This document shows positions 12,250 through 21,997 of a DNA stretch of 64,000 bases, piece after piece; position 1 is the stretch's first letter, and each line of letters starts with the position of its first letter. The notes under the pieces were generated by a model. It did not search any database, was not told the origin of the DNA, and saw only the letters and a list, made by a program, of their open reading frames with translations. Source of the stretch: Zanthoxylum bungeanum (lineage: Eukaryota > Streptophyta > Magnoliopsida > Sapindales > Rutaceae); assembly GCA_019454045.1 (NCBI GenBank), contig SKCR01021382.1, positions 1 to 64,000 on the forward strand. Direction: 5' to 3'. A program made the position numbers and the translations under genes.

Positions 12250-15090
12250 AAGCTGTAGCTACTGCCGAGCCATCTCAGGTATGCATTCTTGGGAAACTCT
12301 TCTGATTTACCTGTGATTATTTCTTCTTCGCTAACATTGGAGCAGAAAGAAAAGTTGCTGAGAGTGTTACGAGAACACAAGAAAGCCATTGGTTGGACTA
12401 TAGTAGACATTCGAGGCATTAGTCCATCATTTTTCATGCACAAAATTCTAATGATGATGAGTACAAACCCACAGTAGAGCATCAACGAAGACTAAATCCA
12501 ATCATGAAAGAGGTCATGAAGAAATAAATCATCAAATGGTTGGATGCTGGCATCATCTACCCCATATCTGACAACACTTGGGTGAGTCCTATACAGTGTG
12601 TGCCGAAGAAATGAGGAATTATTGTAGTCACAAATGAAAAGAACGAGTTGATTCCAACAAGAACGGTGACTGGTTAGAGGGTATGCATGGACTATCGGAA
12701 GCTGAACAAAGCAATAAAAAAAGATCATTTTCCGCTGCCATTCATTGATCAGATGCTAGACAGATTGGCGGGACATGAGTTCTATTGCTTTTTGGATGGA
12801 TACTTGGGGTACAATCAGATTACTATCGCCCTAGAAGATCAGGAGAAAACCACTTTTACATGTCCATATGATACTTTTGCTTTCCGCAGAATGCCATTTG
12901 GACTATCTAATGCTCTTGCCATATTTCAACGTTGAGTGATGGCCATCTTCTCAGACATACTGGAACAAAGTATGAAGGTTTTCATGTATGATTTCTCTGT
13001 TTTTGGAGACTCTTTCGACCACTGCTTGCAAAATCTAGAACATGTGTTACAAAGGTGCGAATATACCAACATGGTACTCAATTGTCTTCATGGTGCAGGA
13101 AGACATTGTTCTAGGACATCAGATCTCACAAAAGGGAATCGAGGAAGACAAAACAAAGATCGAGACAATTGAAAAACTACATCCACCAACATCTGTCAAA
13201 GGGATTTGGAGTTTTCTCATACATGCTGGCTTTTACAGGAGATTTATTAAAGACTTCTCAAAGATTGCTAAACCTCTATGCAATCTTCCGGAGAAGGATG
13301 TGTCTTTCAACTTCACCAAAGAATGCCACAAAGCTTTTGAGATCCTAAAACAAAAGCTGGTTTCTGCCTCTATCATAGTAGCACCAGATTGGACCCTTCC
13401 ATTTGAGGTGATGTGTGATGCTAGTAATTTTACTGTAGATGCAGTTTTAGGACAACGCAAAGTAAAGATTTTCCACACCATTTACTATTCCAGCATAACT
13501 TTGAATGAAGCTCAACTCAACTACACAACCACTGAAAAGAAGTTGTTCGCAGTTGTGTTCGATTTTGATAAATTCCGCTCATCTCTTCTGGGTCACAAAG
13601 TGGTGGTCTACACAGATCATTCAACAATCAAATACTTGATCACAAAGAAAGATGCCAAACCCAGATTGATCCGTTGGATACTTCTACTGCAAGAATTTGA
13701 CGTGGAAATCTGAGACAAGAGAGGGACATAAAACCAAGTGGCAGATCTTTTATCGAGGCTCGAGAATGGAGAAACAGCTAGCAAAGAACTGACAATCAAA
13801 AAAACCTTTCCAGATGAACAGCTGTTTGCCATGAAACAACATGATGTCCCTTGGTATGCTGACTATGTCAATTACATAGTATCGAGAAAATGGCTGTTGG
13901 AATTGACAACTCAGCAACGAAAAAAAGTCAAGCACTATGTTTGGGATGAGCCGTACCTGTTCAAACGTTGTGCTGATTAATTACTGAGATGTTGTGTTCC
14001 ACATGAGGAAGTCAATAATGTTCTACAATATTGTCATTTATCACCATATGGTCGACACTTCAGCGGGAATAAAACTGCAGCTAAAGTTATTCAATCATGT
14101 TTGTTCTGGCCCACTCTTTTTAAAGATGCTTATCTGTTTGCTCTTCAATGTGACAGGTGCCAAATAACGGGAAATATTTCAAGAAGAAATGAAGGACCAT
14201 TGCAAAACATTCTGGAAGTGGAGATGTTTGATGTATGATGGATTGATTTTATGGGACCCTTTGTTCCATCATTCGGAAACTTATACATAGTAGTTGCAGT
14301 AGACTACGTCTCCAAATAGATTGAAGCAATTGCACTGCCATCAAATGATTCGAAAATGGTGATAAAATTCCTTAAAAAAATATTTTCACTCGCTTCGGAA
14401 CACCTCGTGCGATTATCAGTGATGACGGCACACATTTCTTCAACAGATACTTTGATGCACTCCTATCCAAATACGGAGTTACTCATAAAGTTGCTACTGC
14501 CTACCATCCACAGTCAAATGGGCAGGTTGAAGTTTCAAACAGAGAGATCAAAAGAATCATGGAAAGAATCATTTGATCAACAAGAAGGAACTGGTCTACA
14601 AAACTGGATGACGCATTATGGGCATACCAGACAGTTTACAAGACAACCATTGGTATGTCCCCAAATCGAATGGTGTTTGGGAAAGCATGTCATCTGCCAA
14701 TGGAGCTTGAACACAAGGCGTACTGGGCACTGAATAAGTTGAATCTTGATCCACAAGCTGCATGAGAGAAATGACTCCACCAACTCAGTGAATTGGAGGA
14801 ATTTCACCTATAGGCTTATGAGAATGTCAGATTATACAAAGAAAAGTCCAAGAAATGGCATGATCGAAAAATAGTGTGCAGACAATTGGAACCAAGGCAG
14901 CAGGTGTTATTATACGATTCAAGGTTGAAAATTTTCCCTGGAAAGTTGAATTCAATATGGTCAGGTCCATTTGTGATCAATCAGGTTTTACCATATGGAG
15001 CTGTTGAGTTACTTGATCCCAACACCAATGAGACATTCAAAGTTAACAGCCGGCGTGTTAAGCACTACTTGGGAGAATCAGTTGAGTGAC
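12250..15090 (+). pseudogene. RT-RNase H-integrase of the plus-strand Athila-like copy
   Basis: RT: CMDYRKLNKAIKKDHFPLPF from 12684, MPFGLSNA near 12890. The catalytic box reads VFMYDFSVFG near 12980, where the family has FMDDF, so one catalytic Asp is replaced by Tyr. RNase [10 protein letters not shown] near 13410 and [10 protein letters not shown] near 13610. Integrase: HHCC remnants near 14030-14165, then [12 protein letters not shown] and [12 protein letters not shown] pieces at 14420-14540 in shifted frames. The C-terminal tail runs to 15090 and aligns with 22000-22315 on the minus strand. At least ten stops and frameshifts make it non-functional. Confidence 0.75.
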
Positions 15091-15172
15091 ATAAAGAAAG
15101 TGTCACACTTTCGGATCCAGCCTAATATTCGGGCAGTCATGTCTAACTGAAGACCTTAAACTTAGCGCTAGC

Positions 15173-15231
15173 TAGGATGCAACCCATGCAATTTGTGTAT
15201 ATATTCATATTTGGTGTAATTAATTTTGTAG
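15173..15231 (+). promoter_or_regulatory. Conserved leader and candidate splice acceptor upstream of the cysteine-rich ORF (plus copy)
   Basis: A block reading ATGCAACCCATGCAATTTGT is nearly the same in the minus copy (21945-21980). It is followed by a pyrimidine-rich stretch ending in TAG at 15231, 18 bases before the ATG at 15250. The minus copy keeps the same arrangement with a stronger TTTTTGCAG. I infer a spliced subgenomic messenger, as is known for env-like ORFs of some Athila-type elements. Confidence 0.4.
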
Positions 15232-15249
15232 GTAAAGTTATATTTTAGG

Positions 15250-15461
15250 ATGGAAGAAGTTCTCGCAAATCTTCACAAGCAACTCCATTCTCTCCCTCAA
15301 AACTCTCTGATGAAAGTCTACAAAGCTCGCTTGGAATGGATGAGACTACTGATGATCAAAGGTATTCCTACTGACATTCGTTGGATTATTGAAGCACGGG
15401 TCCGATTGGCAGGTGAATCATCTGACTCTTTTATTTCACATCTGCCTAGTTTAGGAAGAAG
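15250..15461 (+). CDS. Cysteine-rich NABP-like ORF, 5' part only (plus copy)
   Basis: 71 codons that align without gaps to the first 71 residues of the minus-strand ORF (21468-21884), about 80% identical by eye. They end at ...LGRS, where the family V LTR interrupts. The basic region and Cys motif that follow in the other copy are therefore missing here. The frame is open although the adjacent pol is full of stops, which may hint at constraint but is too short to prove it. See the minus copy for function. Confidence 0.6.
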
Positions 15462-16060
15462 TGTTGGGGTTGGTGCTCAGAGCGCCAATTCCCGGTTGTA
15501 TTTCTGTTGAATACTTCTGTAAAACATTATTATTATGAATAATATATACAGTTTCTATAATATAATCTATCTTTCTATATGGTAAAGACGTAATGACCCT
15601 AGAATGATTAGTCATGATACAGTTGCAAAAGCGTCGCAACGGACATTGAGAAGTATCATGACGTTGTCATTCTCAGACAGTTCCTGGTCAAGGTTTACAC
15701 TACACCAGCGTCAATAAGAATCTTCTTGGGTTGAGTAGCACTTGTGATTCTTAGACTTGAGATGCCATTGTGGGCACATGAGACATCTTCTACACTTAGA
15801 CGGCAGTCACGTCACCGATCTATTTAGATCAAACCTCCGCCTGTTCGTTGGGTGTAGATAGATCCTCAGGGTGTCCTACGTGTATCAAGATAGGATCCGT
15901 CAGTTCTGTGTAACAGAGCATAGGTAGTCCATATGATTAGCAATCAGATAAAACCATGGGCCCGTGGTAAAGTTTAGAAGCTAGTTCTAAACATTCTTTT
16001 AGAGATTGCTAATGGAATAGTCGACTGGGCCCGTGGTAATATTTTGTCGAGTGGAAACAG
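15462..16060 (+). mobile_element. Family V LTR, second copy, 5' part
   Basis: Starts TGTTGGGGTTGGTGCTC inside the NABP-like ORF. It aligns with 328-700 and then 7760-8000, sharing TTCCTGGTCAAG, CAGTCACGTCACCGATCT, CATAGGTAGTCCA and TTAGAGATTGCTAAT. Similarity fades near 16050. I infer that its 3' part is 26628-27803, with the minus-strand Athila-like element inserted between. Its end at 27803 is not followed by the interrupted ORF, so the outer structure has been rearranged or the piece belongs to a longer element. Confidence 0.55.
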
Positions 16061-16344
16061 ATGAAACATCTAATCCAAGTCAATAGTTGTTTTGTTTCAT
16101 TCTAAATTACCGAATAAGTAAATTCTCCGATTACTTTTATCATTCTCCATATACACAGTCGACAAAATATTAATCAACTCATTTTTGCCCACAACAGTCA
16201 CAAGTGCAGTTGATAAGAGAGTAATATTTTTGTCCTAAAGTTTTATCAGAATTCACACATTTTTGCAGCAATGGAATAATTTTTCTGATTTTTTTTTATT
16301 TTATTTTTTGATATTTGATTTTTTTATTTATATACAATATCTTC

Positions 16345-16571
16345 CATCTATGTAGCGAGTGTTGGGTCGGTGACTCCCGAAACAGTTGGCTTTAGGGCAC
16401 CCGGTGTTAAGACACCTCTACAGACTTAATTACTCAGACTTCAGATATATATATTTTTGCAGCATCTTTGATCCATGTAGCGAGCTTTGGGCCAGTGACT
16501 CCCAAACCAGTTGGCTTTAGGGCACTAGGTGTTAAAACACCATTACAGACTTAATAACTCAGATTTCAGAT
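16345..16571 (-). repeat. Tandem duplication (two units of about 105 bp) in the 3' untranslated region
   Basis: Two similar units, 16345-16446 and 16467-16571, each contain GTGACTCCC and CAGTTGGCTTTAGGGCAC followed by GGTGTTAA(A/G)ACACC. They are separated by about 20 bp. Such tandem blocks are common in the long 3' noncoding region of Athila/Tat elements. No coding potential. Confidence 0.8.
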
Positions 16572-16993
16572 GTTTTTTTTTACTCCATCACTTTTTGAGA
16601 TGCTTCATCCAATTAAACTAGAGCACTGAATATTACAAACTTTTCAAATTTAGCTCATGTCCGTATGTTACAATGAATGTTGATAATATCTGCTAATTGA
16701 GCATATGAAGATCCATTTTAGTCAGTTTTATGGAGAATTTACAAATTAAATAATTTAAAATGAAATAAACAAAAACTAACTTGTTTCAAAAATGGTTTGA
16801 GACACGTCTCAGGAGTGGAAATTCCTTACTGAGCTATCTCTACCAATTTCACTTTTTAGTCAAAATAAAAACACAAAAAGACAAAATATTTGTAATTTTT
16901 GAAATTTTTGAATTTTTTTTGTATTTTTTGAAAAATTTTGGACTTAAAATAAAAACAACACACAAACTTAAAACAAGGTACTAATCAACTAAT

Positions 16994-17005
16994 CCCTCCC
17001 CCAAA
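16994..17005 (-). promoter_or_regulatory. Purine-rich TTTGGGGGAGGG block after the last ORF
   Basis: On the minus strand this follows a GACATTGGGGACAATG-type stretch (17014-17029). The pair is a hallmark of the region after the last ORF in plant Athila-like elements (from memory). It begins about 65 bases past the LOG stop codon and so helps place LOG inside the element rather than beside it. Confidence 0.5.
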
Positions 17006-17274
17006 CCTAAATGAGACATTGTCCCCAATGTCTTAAACAATAGAAGAAGAGTTTAGAAGATAGTACCTGATTAGCTGAAATTCTACAGAAAATTAAAGGT
17101 TAAGATCCAGATTAATCCGACGCCTCTTACCACGATCGTTCTCAGACCAATTTATCTTTGAAAGGATAGGGTCAACTTGTGGTTCATAGGCTAAGAGTTG
17201 GTTTATTAGATCTGGAGCAGTTCTTGCTGTATACAGAAGTTCTTTCATAGGTTTTGACACTACAAGAAAATCCG

Positions 17275-17530
17275 GAATTAGTGACGGAAATTAGCGACGA
17301 AAAACTCCATATCTATATTTTGAAACGGAATAGCGACGAAATTGAAAGGGATCAGCATATTAGCTTCGGAATTTTACGACGGAAGAAAATTCCGTAACTA
17401 ATTATGGCGGGAATGAAAAAAAGTGACGGAATAGAGACGGAAAATTAATTTCGTCGCTAAATTTAGCGACGGAATTAATTTTCCGTCTCTACTTAGCGAC
17501 AGATATTTTAATCCGTCGCTAAATAGTGAC
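17275..17530. repeat. Left subterminal repeat array of the CACTA element
   Basis: At least eight copies of a short GCGACGGA / TCCGTC motif in both orientations. The same motif fills 20395-20710, 34078-34300 and 52380-54130, linking these as one CACTA family. Confidence 0.8.
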
Positions 17531-19000
17531 AGAATTGCTACGTAATTTAATTCTTTCGCAAATCTGCTTAAATAAACAAGCTCGTCTTTTCCTTTTGGCA
17601 GTCACACCCAAATCCCTAAATACTCAAATTTCTTTGCCATCTGAGTTTAAGGAGGCGTCGTTGGTTCTCTCATTAGGAACTTCACATATTACTTTCTTTT
17701 CTAGTATTCCCTAACCCTAAAATCCTACAAATCTTTCTTTTCCAGTATTCCCTAATCCTAAACTTACAGAGATTACTTCGGTAAGTTTTTATTTTTATTT
17801 TTTTATTTAACTTTTTTAGCAATTGTTTTGGTGGCCGTCTTGGTTGAATGTAGATGATTGATATGAAGTAGATGAGTTTGTAATGGATATAGTTTATATT
17901 TTGTGATTGCCAATATCATGCGTTGGTGACTTTACTTTGATTGAATAACTGATTACTCTCAATTTATTGAAAATTCCCTGGAAATATCCACTTTTAATTC
18001 ATCAGAAAGGATATAATCATTATGTATTCAAAATCTTCATGCAGGTAAAATTATGTGTGGATGAGAAAATTCATGTTGTTCCGATTCATGGGGCTTCTGC
18101 TTTTGTAGTTGCCTTTTTCCATCAGGTTTGCCCACCAATGAATTTACATTTGGTAGTTTTTAAAATTGCTTCTCATAACGTGGTCTGAAATGCCCATTCA
18201 TATGCAATATCAACAACATTGGACTAGATATCCCTTGTATTGCCGCAGTTAGATTTCTCCCAAAACCAATGGATCAAGGAGAGAGAGACTAATGATTTCT
18301 GCAGATGAAGCGAAAACACAAATATTTTTTGTTCCTCCTCACTAACTTTCCCAATTTATTGGAGAAACTTCCTCACTTTTCAGTTACACTAGGTATATAT
18401 ATTATCTACCAAATTCTATTTCTTGTGTATGTACTCTCTGTGAAGTTTAATAGAATAATAGAGGTGTTTTATATATTTTTTGAGTCATGGGCTTTAATTT
18501 GAATTTTTGGAGTAAGAAGAATAGATAATAAAAGGATCAAGTTATTGAGGTAGACTTTACAGGTTTTGTATTAACAGATAATGATGACAGTTAATGTAAT
18601 TGCATTGCAGACGGTGTGTAATAGCTCGAGAAATAACAAAAATACATGAAGAGATAGCATTTTACATTCCGTTATGCATTGCATCCTGTTTATGTTGCAT
18701 CACATTTGCATCTCCTTCAGTCCATGTTTTTTATATTGTTTTTATTACTTATCAACAACTTTAAGTTTATCATATCTAATATAGGAACCATTTGCTGAAA
18801 ACAGGGGAGTATAGAATTACAGTCACAATACCGAAGCTTGTCTTGCAAGTTGCATTGAAAGTGTTGAAGGTTAACAAAAGCGTTTCTTTGGAACAATTAC
18901 AAAGGCTGCTTGTTCGTACTTCTCAATTAGAAGAGCTTGGTACTGGCTTGTTCTTTCAAATATAACATTAAGGTTGAAATAATGTTATACAAATATTTAA
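17530..19000 (+). other. CACTA interior with no recognised gene
   Basis: AT-rich sequence with short open stretches that show no motif I recognise. Pieces near 18830-18950 read as coding-like but could not be assigned. Nothing firm can be claimed here. Confidence 0.5.
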
Positions 19001-19007
19001 GGAGAAA

Positions 19008-20169
19008 TTTACAGAGGAGGGCACGCAGTGGACTAAAGTGCCTAAAGACATAAAAGAGTACTATTGGGATGAATTTCAGGTATATTATTATTATATAATG
19101 TATTATTTGTCATTGTTGATTACTAATTATTTTTTCACATTATTTTTAATTTTTTATAGAAATTTTATCAGTGGGATTCTGCGCATGCGGTCGCTGTTAA
19201 GAGTACATGGAATAATGTGTGTCAGCATCGGTTATAATGATAAACTCTGTAAATGGCGCTATAAATATAAAGAATGAGGGAAGCCACTCTACGTTCCGGA
19301 TAATGTTTGGAATAAATGGCAGGAGTATTGGCGTAGTACAGAGTTTAAATTAAAATCTCAGCAAGCATCAAAAAATAGAAAGACTGAGAAGGCTGGAGAA
19401 GGATCAGGTGTTTCTAAACACACCGGTGGCTCGAAGTCTACCATTCAACATTCTATTGATATGGTTAGATTTTTTAAACATGCGAAACTTTTTTATTACT
19501 TTTAATAAACTTATTTGGTAATTCTTTATTTTTTAAATAGGAATCTCAGTTAGGACGTGCACCCACGGGCTATGAGGTATTTAAGCATATGCATACAAAG
19601 AATGATGGTACTTTTGTTGACAAGAGATCGAGCGATATTAATGTAAATTAATGTTTATAAATTAAATATTTTTTTATTTTCAAAATCATTTTTCCTTTCT
19701 TATATATATTTTTTATTAATGGTGGGCTGCTGTGGAGCAAATGGTAGTGAGTGCATCTCAATTTTCAAAGGAAACTGGTGAGCATGAAACTCAGCCCGAC
19801 ACCAATCGCCTATACTTGGATGCTGTTGGAGTGGATACTAAGAAACACCGAGTGTACGGTCTCGGCTCTCTTGTATCGCTTTCATATCCAGATTCGTTAC
19901 GCAGCTCAGGTAGATCGTACTATAATACGACTTATGATGATACAGTTGAGCAGCGGGTACAAGAGCGAGTTAGAATTGAGATGCAGAATATACAACAACG
20001 ACTAGATGAAGAACAACGAAAGAGAAATGAAGAGATGCTTGATCTCAAACAGAAGATGGCAGAGATGGAGCGATATTTTCAGATGATGAAAGACTTGACT
20101 TCACAGCCTTCCTCTTCAGGACCACCTTATCATCCGACTAATTGTGAGCAGAGAGATAAGGAGAATTAG
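19008..20169 (+). pseudogene. CACTA ORF1/TNPA-like protein (plant En/Spm transposase family), exons
   Basis: Plant Ptta/En/Spm-type protein, in the family a DNA-binding partner of transposition. Exon pieces: EEGTQWTKVPKDIKEYYWDE (19014-19073) with a GT donor at 19080; KFYQWDSAHAVAVKSTW from 19161, which soon meets a stop; VWNKWQEYWRSTEFKLKSQ near 19310; YEVFKHMHTKNDGTFVD near 19580-19624; and a final open segment 19732-20169 rich in Glu, Arg and Gln with a coiled-coil look (HRVYGLGSL then heptad-like residues). The W..W and DGTFVD motifs fit the family. The stop near 19230 suggests decay. Confidence 0.65.
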
Positions 20170-20394
20170 CTTACATGTTTTTTTTTTATGTTGTACTTTT
20201 TTAAACCTGATATAATAAAATTTTTATTTTACTATTTGTTGTCTTCATTTTATAATTTAAGTAATTAATATATTTATTTTATAAATTTACGTGTTAATAT
20301 TAATAATATTGGTTAAAATAAAATTAATATCTTAAAAAATTTAAAAAATAATAATTTTGTAAAAAAAAAAATTCGTAGGAATTAGAAACAGCTA

Positions 20395-20720
20395 AATAGC
20401 GACGGAATATTCCGTCTTTATTTAGCAACGGAAACTTTTCCGTATCTATTTTGTCGCTAAAATAGAGACGGAATAATCCGTCGCTAAAATAGAGACGGAA
20501 TAATCCGTCGCTAAAATAGCGACGGAATATTTCTTCGCTAAATATAGCGACAGAATATTATTTCGCTAAATATAGCGACATAATATTATTTCTGTCGTTA
20601 TTTGTTTGCGACCAATAAAATAGAGACGGAAATTATCCGTCTCTATTCCGTCGCTAACTTCATTTAGCGACGGATTAGCGACATATATTTCCGTCTCTAA
20701 TTTCCAGTTTTCTAGTAGTG
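20395..20720. repeat. Right subterminal repeat array and terminus of the CACTA element
   Basis: Repeated TAGCGACGGAATAT and TCCGTCGCTAAA units in direct and inverted order, ending in the terminal CTAGTAGTG. Confidence 0.8.
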
Positions 20721-21467
20721 TGACACGAACCCATTTCTCCGAGCATCATCAAGAAACACACAAATAAAATCATAAAATCCATCAACGTTAAACAGCCCAA
20801 TTGGTTTCTGGTGTATGTTCAAGTTCGCCCAAGATAGCACTATAAAAATATCCTCCAATGTACCCAAGCCACCTAGCAAAACAATAAAAGCATCAACACG
20901 ATTAATCATTTCTACCAATCGTTCAGACATACTTGGCACGATCAATTCATCTCCGTTTGATGGTCCAATAAGATTTGCCTCTGCCAGGGGTTTTGGGATG
21001 ATTCCCAAAACGTGACTGCCTCCTTCATGTACGACTTTTGAAACGATCCCCATAAGTCCAAGATTGCCTCCGCCATATACTAAGTGCATATTCTTTGCAG
21101 CTAAGACTCGACCTAATTCCTGTGCTGCTTCCACGTATTGTGGCTTAGTACCAACACTAGTACCGCAAAACACACAGATGTTTTCAACTCGTCTTCTTAA
21201 AGTGGCTTCCATTTTTTACTCTGGATGTCTTCAAAAGTGCAATGATGAGTTGAATTTATAACACCTGAAAAGGGTGAGTAATAATAGCACTAGTATCTTC
21301 CATATGACGTTTGTTAGCTAAACAACAAAAGAAATCGTGAAAGGTCAAAAAGTCTGGATCCTGTCTATGAAAATAAAGAAAACAACAAAATAAATCACAA
21401 TTATCAGGAAAAGACAAAGAGATATAATATGTACAAGAAAAGTAGCGGCTTGATTGACGTTTATGCG

Positions 21468-21884
21468 TCAGGGACAGGCTTCACATCCAATTTTCTTATA
21501 CGAAGATATATTATCTACAGACTCCTTACTCAAGCCACCCCTAATGAATTTAATTTTATCTTCGCGATTATCAGACACCATTCCTAAAGAACGACAACGA
21601 GTATTGCAATTCCAGCGTGCACATTTGTAACAAATACCCATTTTCTTAGCTCTACGTTTCTTTGCATAGGTGCTTCTTCCAAAACCAGGCAGATGTGAAA
21701 TAAAAGATTCAGAAGACTCACCTGACAATCGGACCCGTGCTTCAATTACCCAACGAATATCTTTAGGAACACCATGGATCGTTAGTAATCTCATTCGTTC
21801 TAAGCGAGCTTTGTAGACTTTCATCAGAGAGTTTTGAGGGAGAGAAGGAAATTGCTTGTGAAGTTTTACGAGAACTTCTTCCAT
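21468..21884 (-). CDS. Cysteine-rich, basic ORF resembling flexivirus NABP (138 aa)
   Basis: Intact ORF of 138 residues. Residues 70-81 (RSTYAKKRRAKK) are strongly basic and are followed by Cys85, Cys88, Cys93 and Cys97 (C-x2-C-x4-C-x3-C), a likely zinc site. The order G-R-S-x-Y-A, basic run, then C-x2-C resembles the small cysteine-rich nucleic-acid-binding proteins of carla-like plant viruses (Viral_NABP family); this is recall, not a search. Known members bind nucleic acid and some act on host gene expression or silencing. It sits between the integrase tail and the LOG ORF, and a sister copy is at 15250. A splice acceptor just upstream may allow separate expression. An element-specific protein that converged on this pattern is possible. 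Confidence 0.6.
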   Translation of the reverse strand: MEEVLVKLHKQFPSLPQNSLMKVYKARLERMRLLTIHGVPKDIRWVIEARVRLSGESSESFISHLPGFGRSTYAKKRRAKKMGICYKCARWNCNTRCRSLGMVSDNREDKIKFIRGGLSKESVDNISSYKKIGCEACP

Positions 21885-21900
21885 CGTGACATGACTTTAC

Positions 21901-21980
21901 CTGCAAAAATTAAACACACAAAAATAAAACACACCATATCACAATATATACACAAATTGCATGGGTTGCCTCCCTGCTAG
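21901..21980 (-). promoter_or_regulatory. Candidate splice acceptor and conserved leader before the NABP-like ORF
   Basis: On the minus strand a T-rich tract ends in TTTTTGCAG at 21901, 17 bases before the ATG at 21884. Upstream is GGAGGCAACCCATGCAATTT, also found (with small changes) before the plus-strand copy. A second T-rich tract ending TTTTCAG lies at 21265, before the LOG ATG. Both suggest spliced expression of downstream ORFs; no transcript evidence exists here. Confidence 0.4.
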
Positions 21981-21997
21981 CGCTAAGTTTAAAGTCA

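Larger units (their letters stand above)
9983..15461 (+). mobile_element. Athila-like Ty3/gypsy element, plus-strand copy, decayed and truncated
   Basis: Gag, protease, RT, RNase H and integrase relics follow each other, then a small conserved ORF. The same gene order and sequence recur on the opposite strand at 21468-24700. The left end is cut in mid-gag by LTR V (ending 9982); the right end is cut in the last ORF by another family V LTR (from 15462). No LTR of its own is seen. Athila clade is inferred from integrase wording ([24 protein letters not shown], in frame pieces near 14500) and from the tRNA-Asp primer site of the sister copy. Many nonsense codons show it is old. Confidence 0.75.
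17258..20720 (+). mobile_element. CACTA (En/Spm) transposon inserted in the LOG ORF
   Basis: Starts CACTACAAGAAAA at 17258 and ends TTTTCTAGTAGTG at 20720, matching inverted termini. It is flanked by a perfect 3-bp duplication, TGA (17255-17257 and 20721-20723), as expected for CACTA. Both subterminal regions (17275-17530, 20395-20710) are packed with TAGCGACGGA / TCCGTCGCTA repeats, the usual transposase-binding arrays. It encodes an ORF1-like protein on the plus strand but no recognisable TNPD transposase, so it is probably non-autonomous. Removing it with one TGA restores an open LOG frame. Confidence 0.9.
17093..21212 (-). pseudogene. LOG-like: Intronless LOG-type cytokinin riboside 5'-monophosphate phosphoribohydrolase ORF, split by a CACTA element
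   Basis: Family role: release of active cytokinin base from its ribotide in the cytosol. Residues 1-164 are at 21212-20721; 53 more follow at 17254-17093 after the CACTA insertion, giving 217 residues, the usual LOG length. Visible motifs: VENICVFCGTS (9-19), LVYGGGNLGLMG (44-55), HVLGIIPK (67-74), Arg98 in MSERLVEM, and LGGLGTLED (113-121) where the family has PGGxGTxxE. The Pro is therefore Leu and the catalytic Glu is Asp. The protein ends in LDLNL, which has the shape of an EAR motif. Plant LOG genes have several introns; none is present here, suggesting a retrocopy. It lies on the coding strand of the Athila-like element, between the NABP-like ORF and the 3' noncoding region. The CACTA insertion breaks it, so I call it a pseudogene in its present form. 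Confidence 0.85.
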
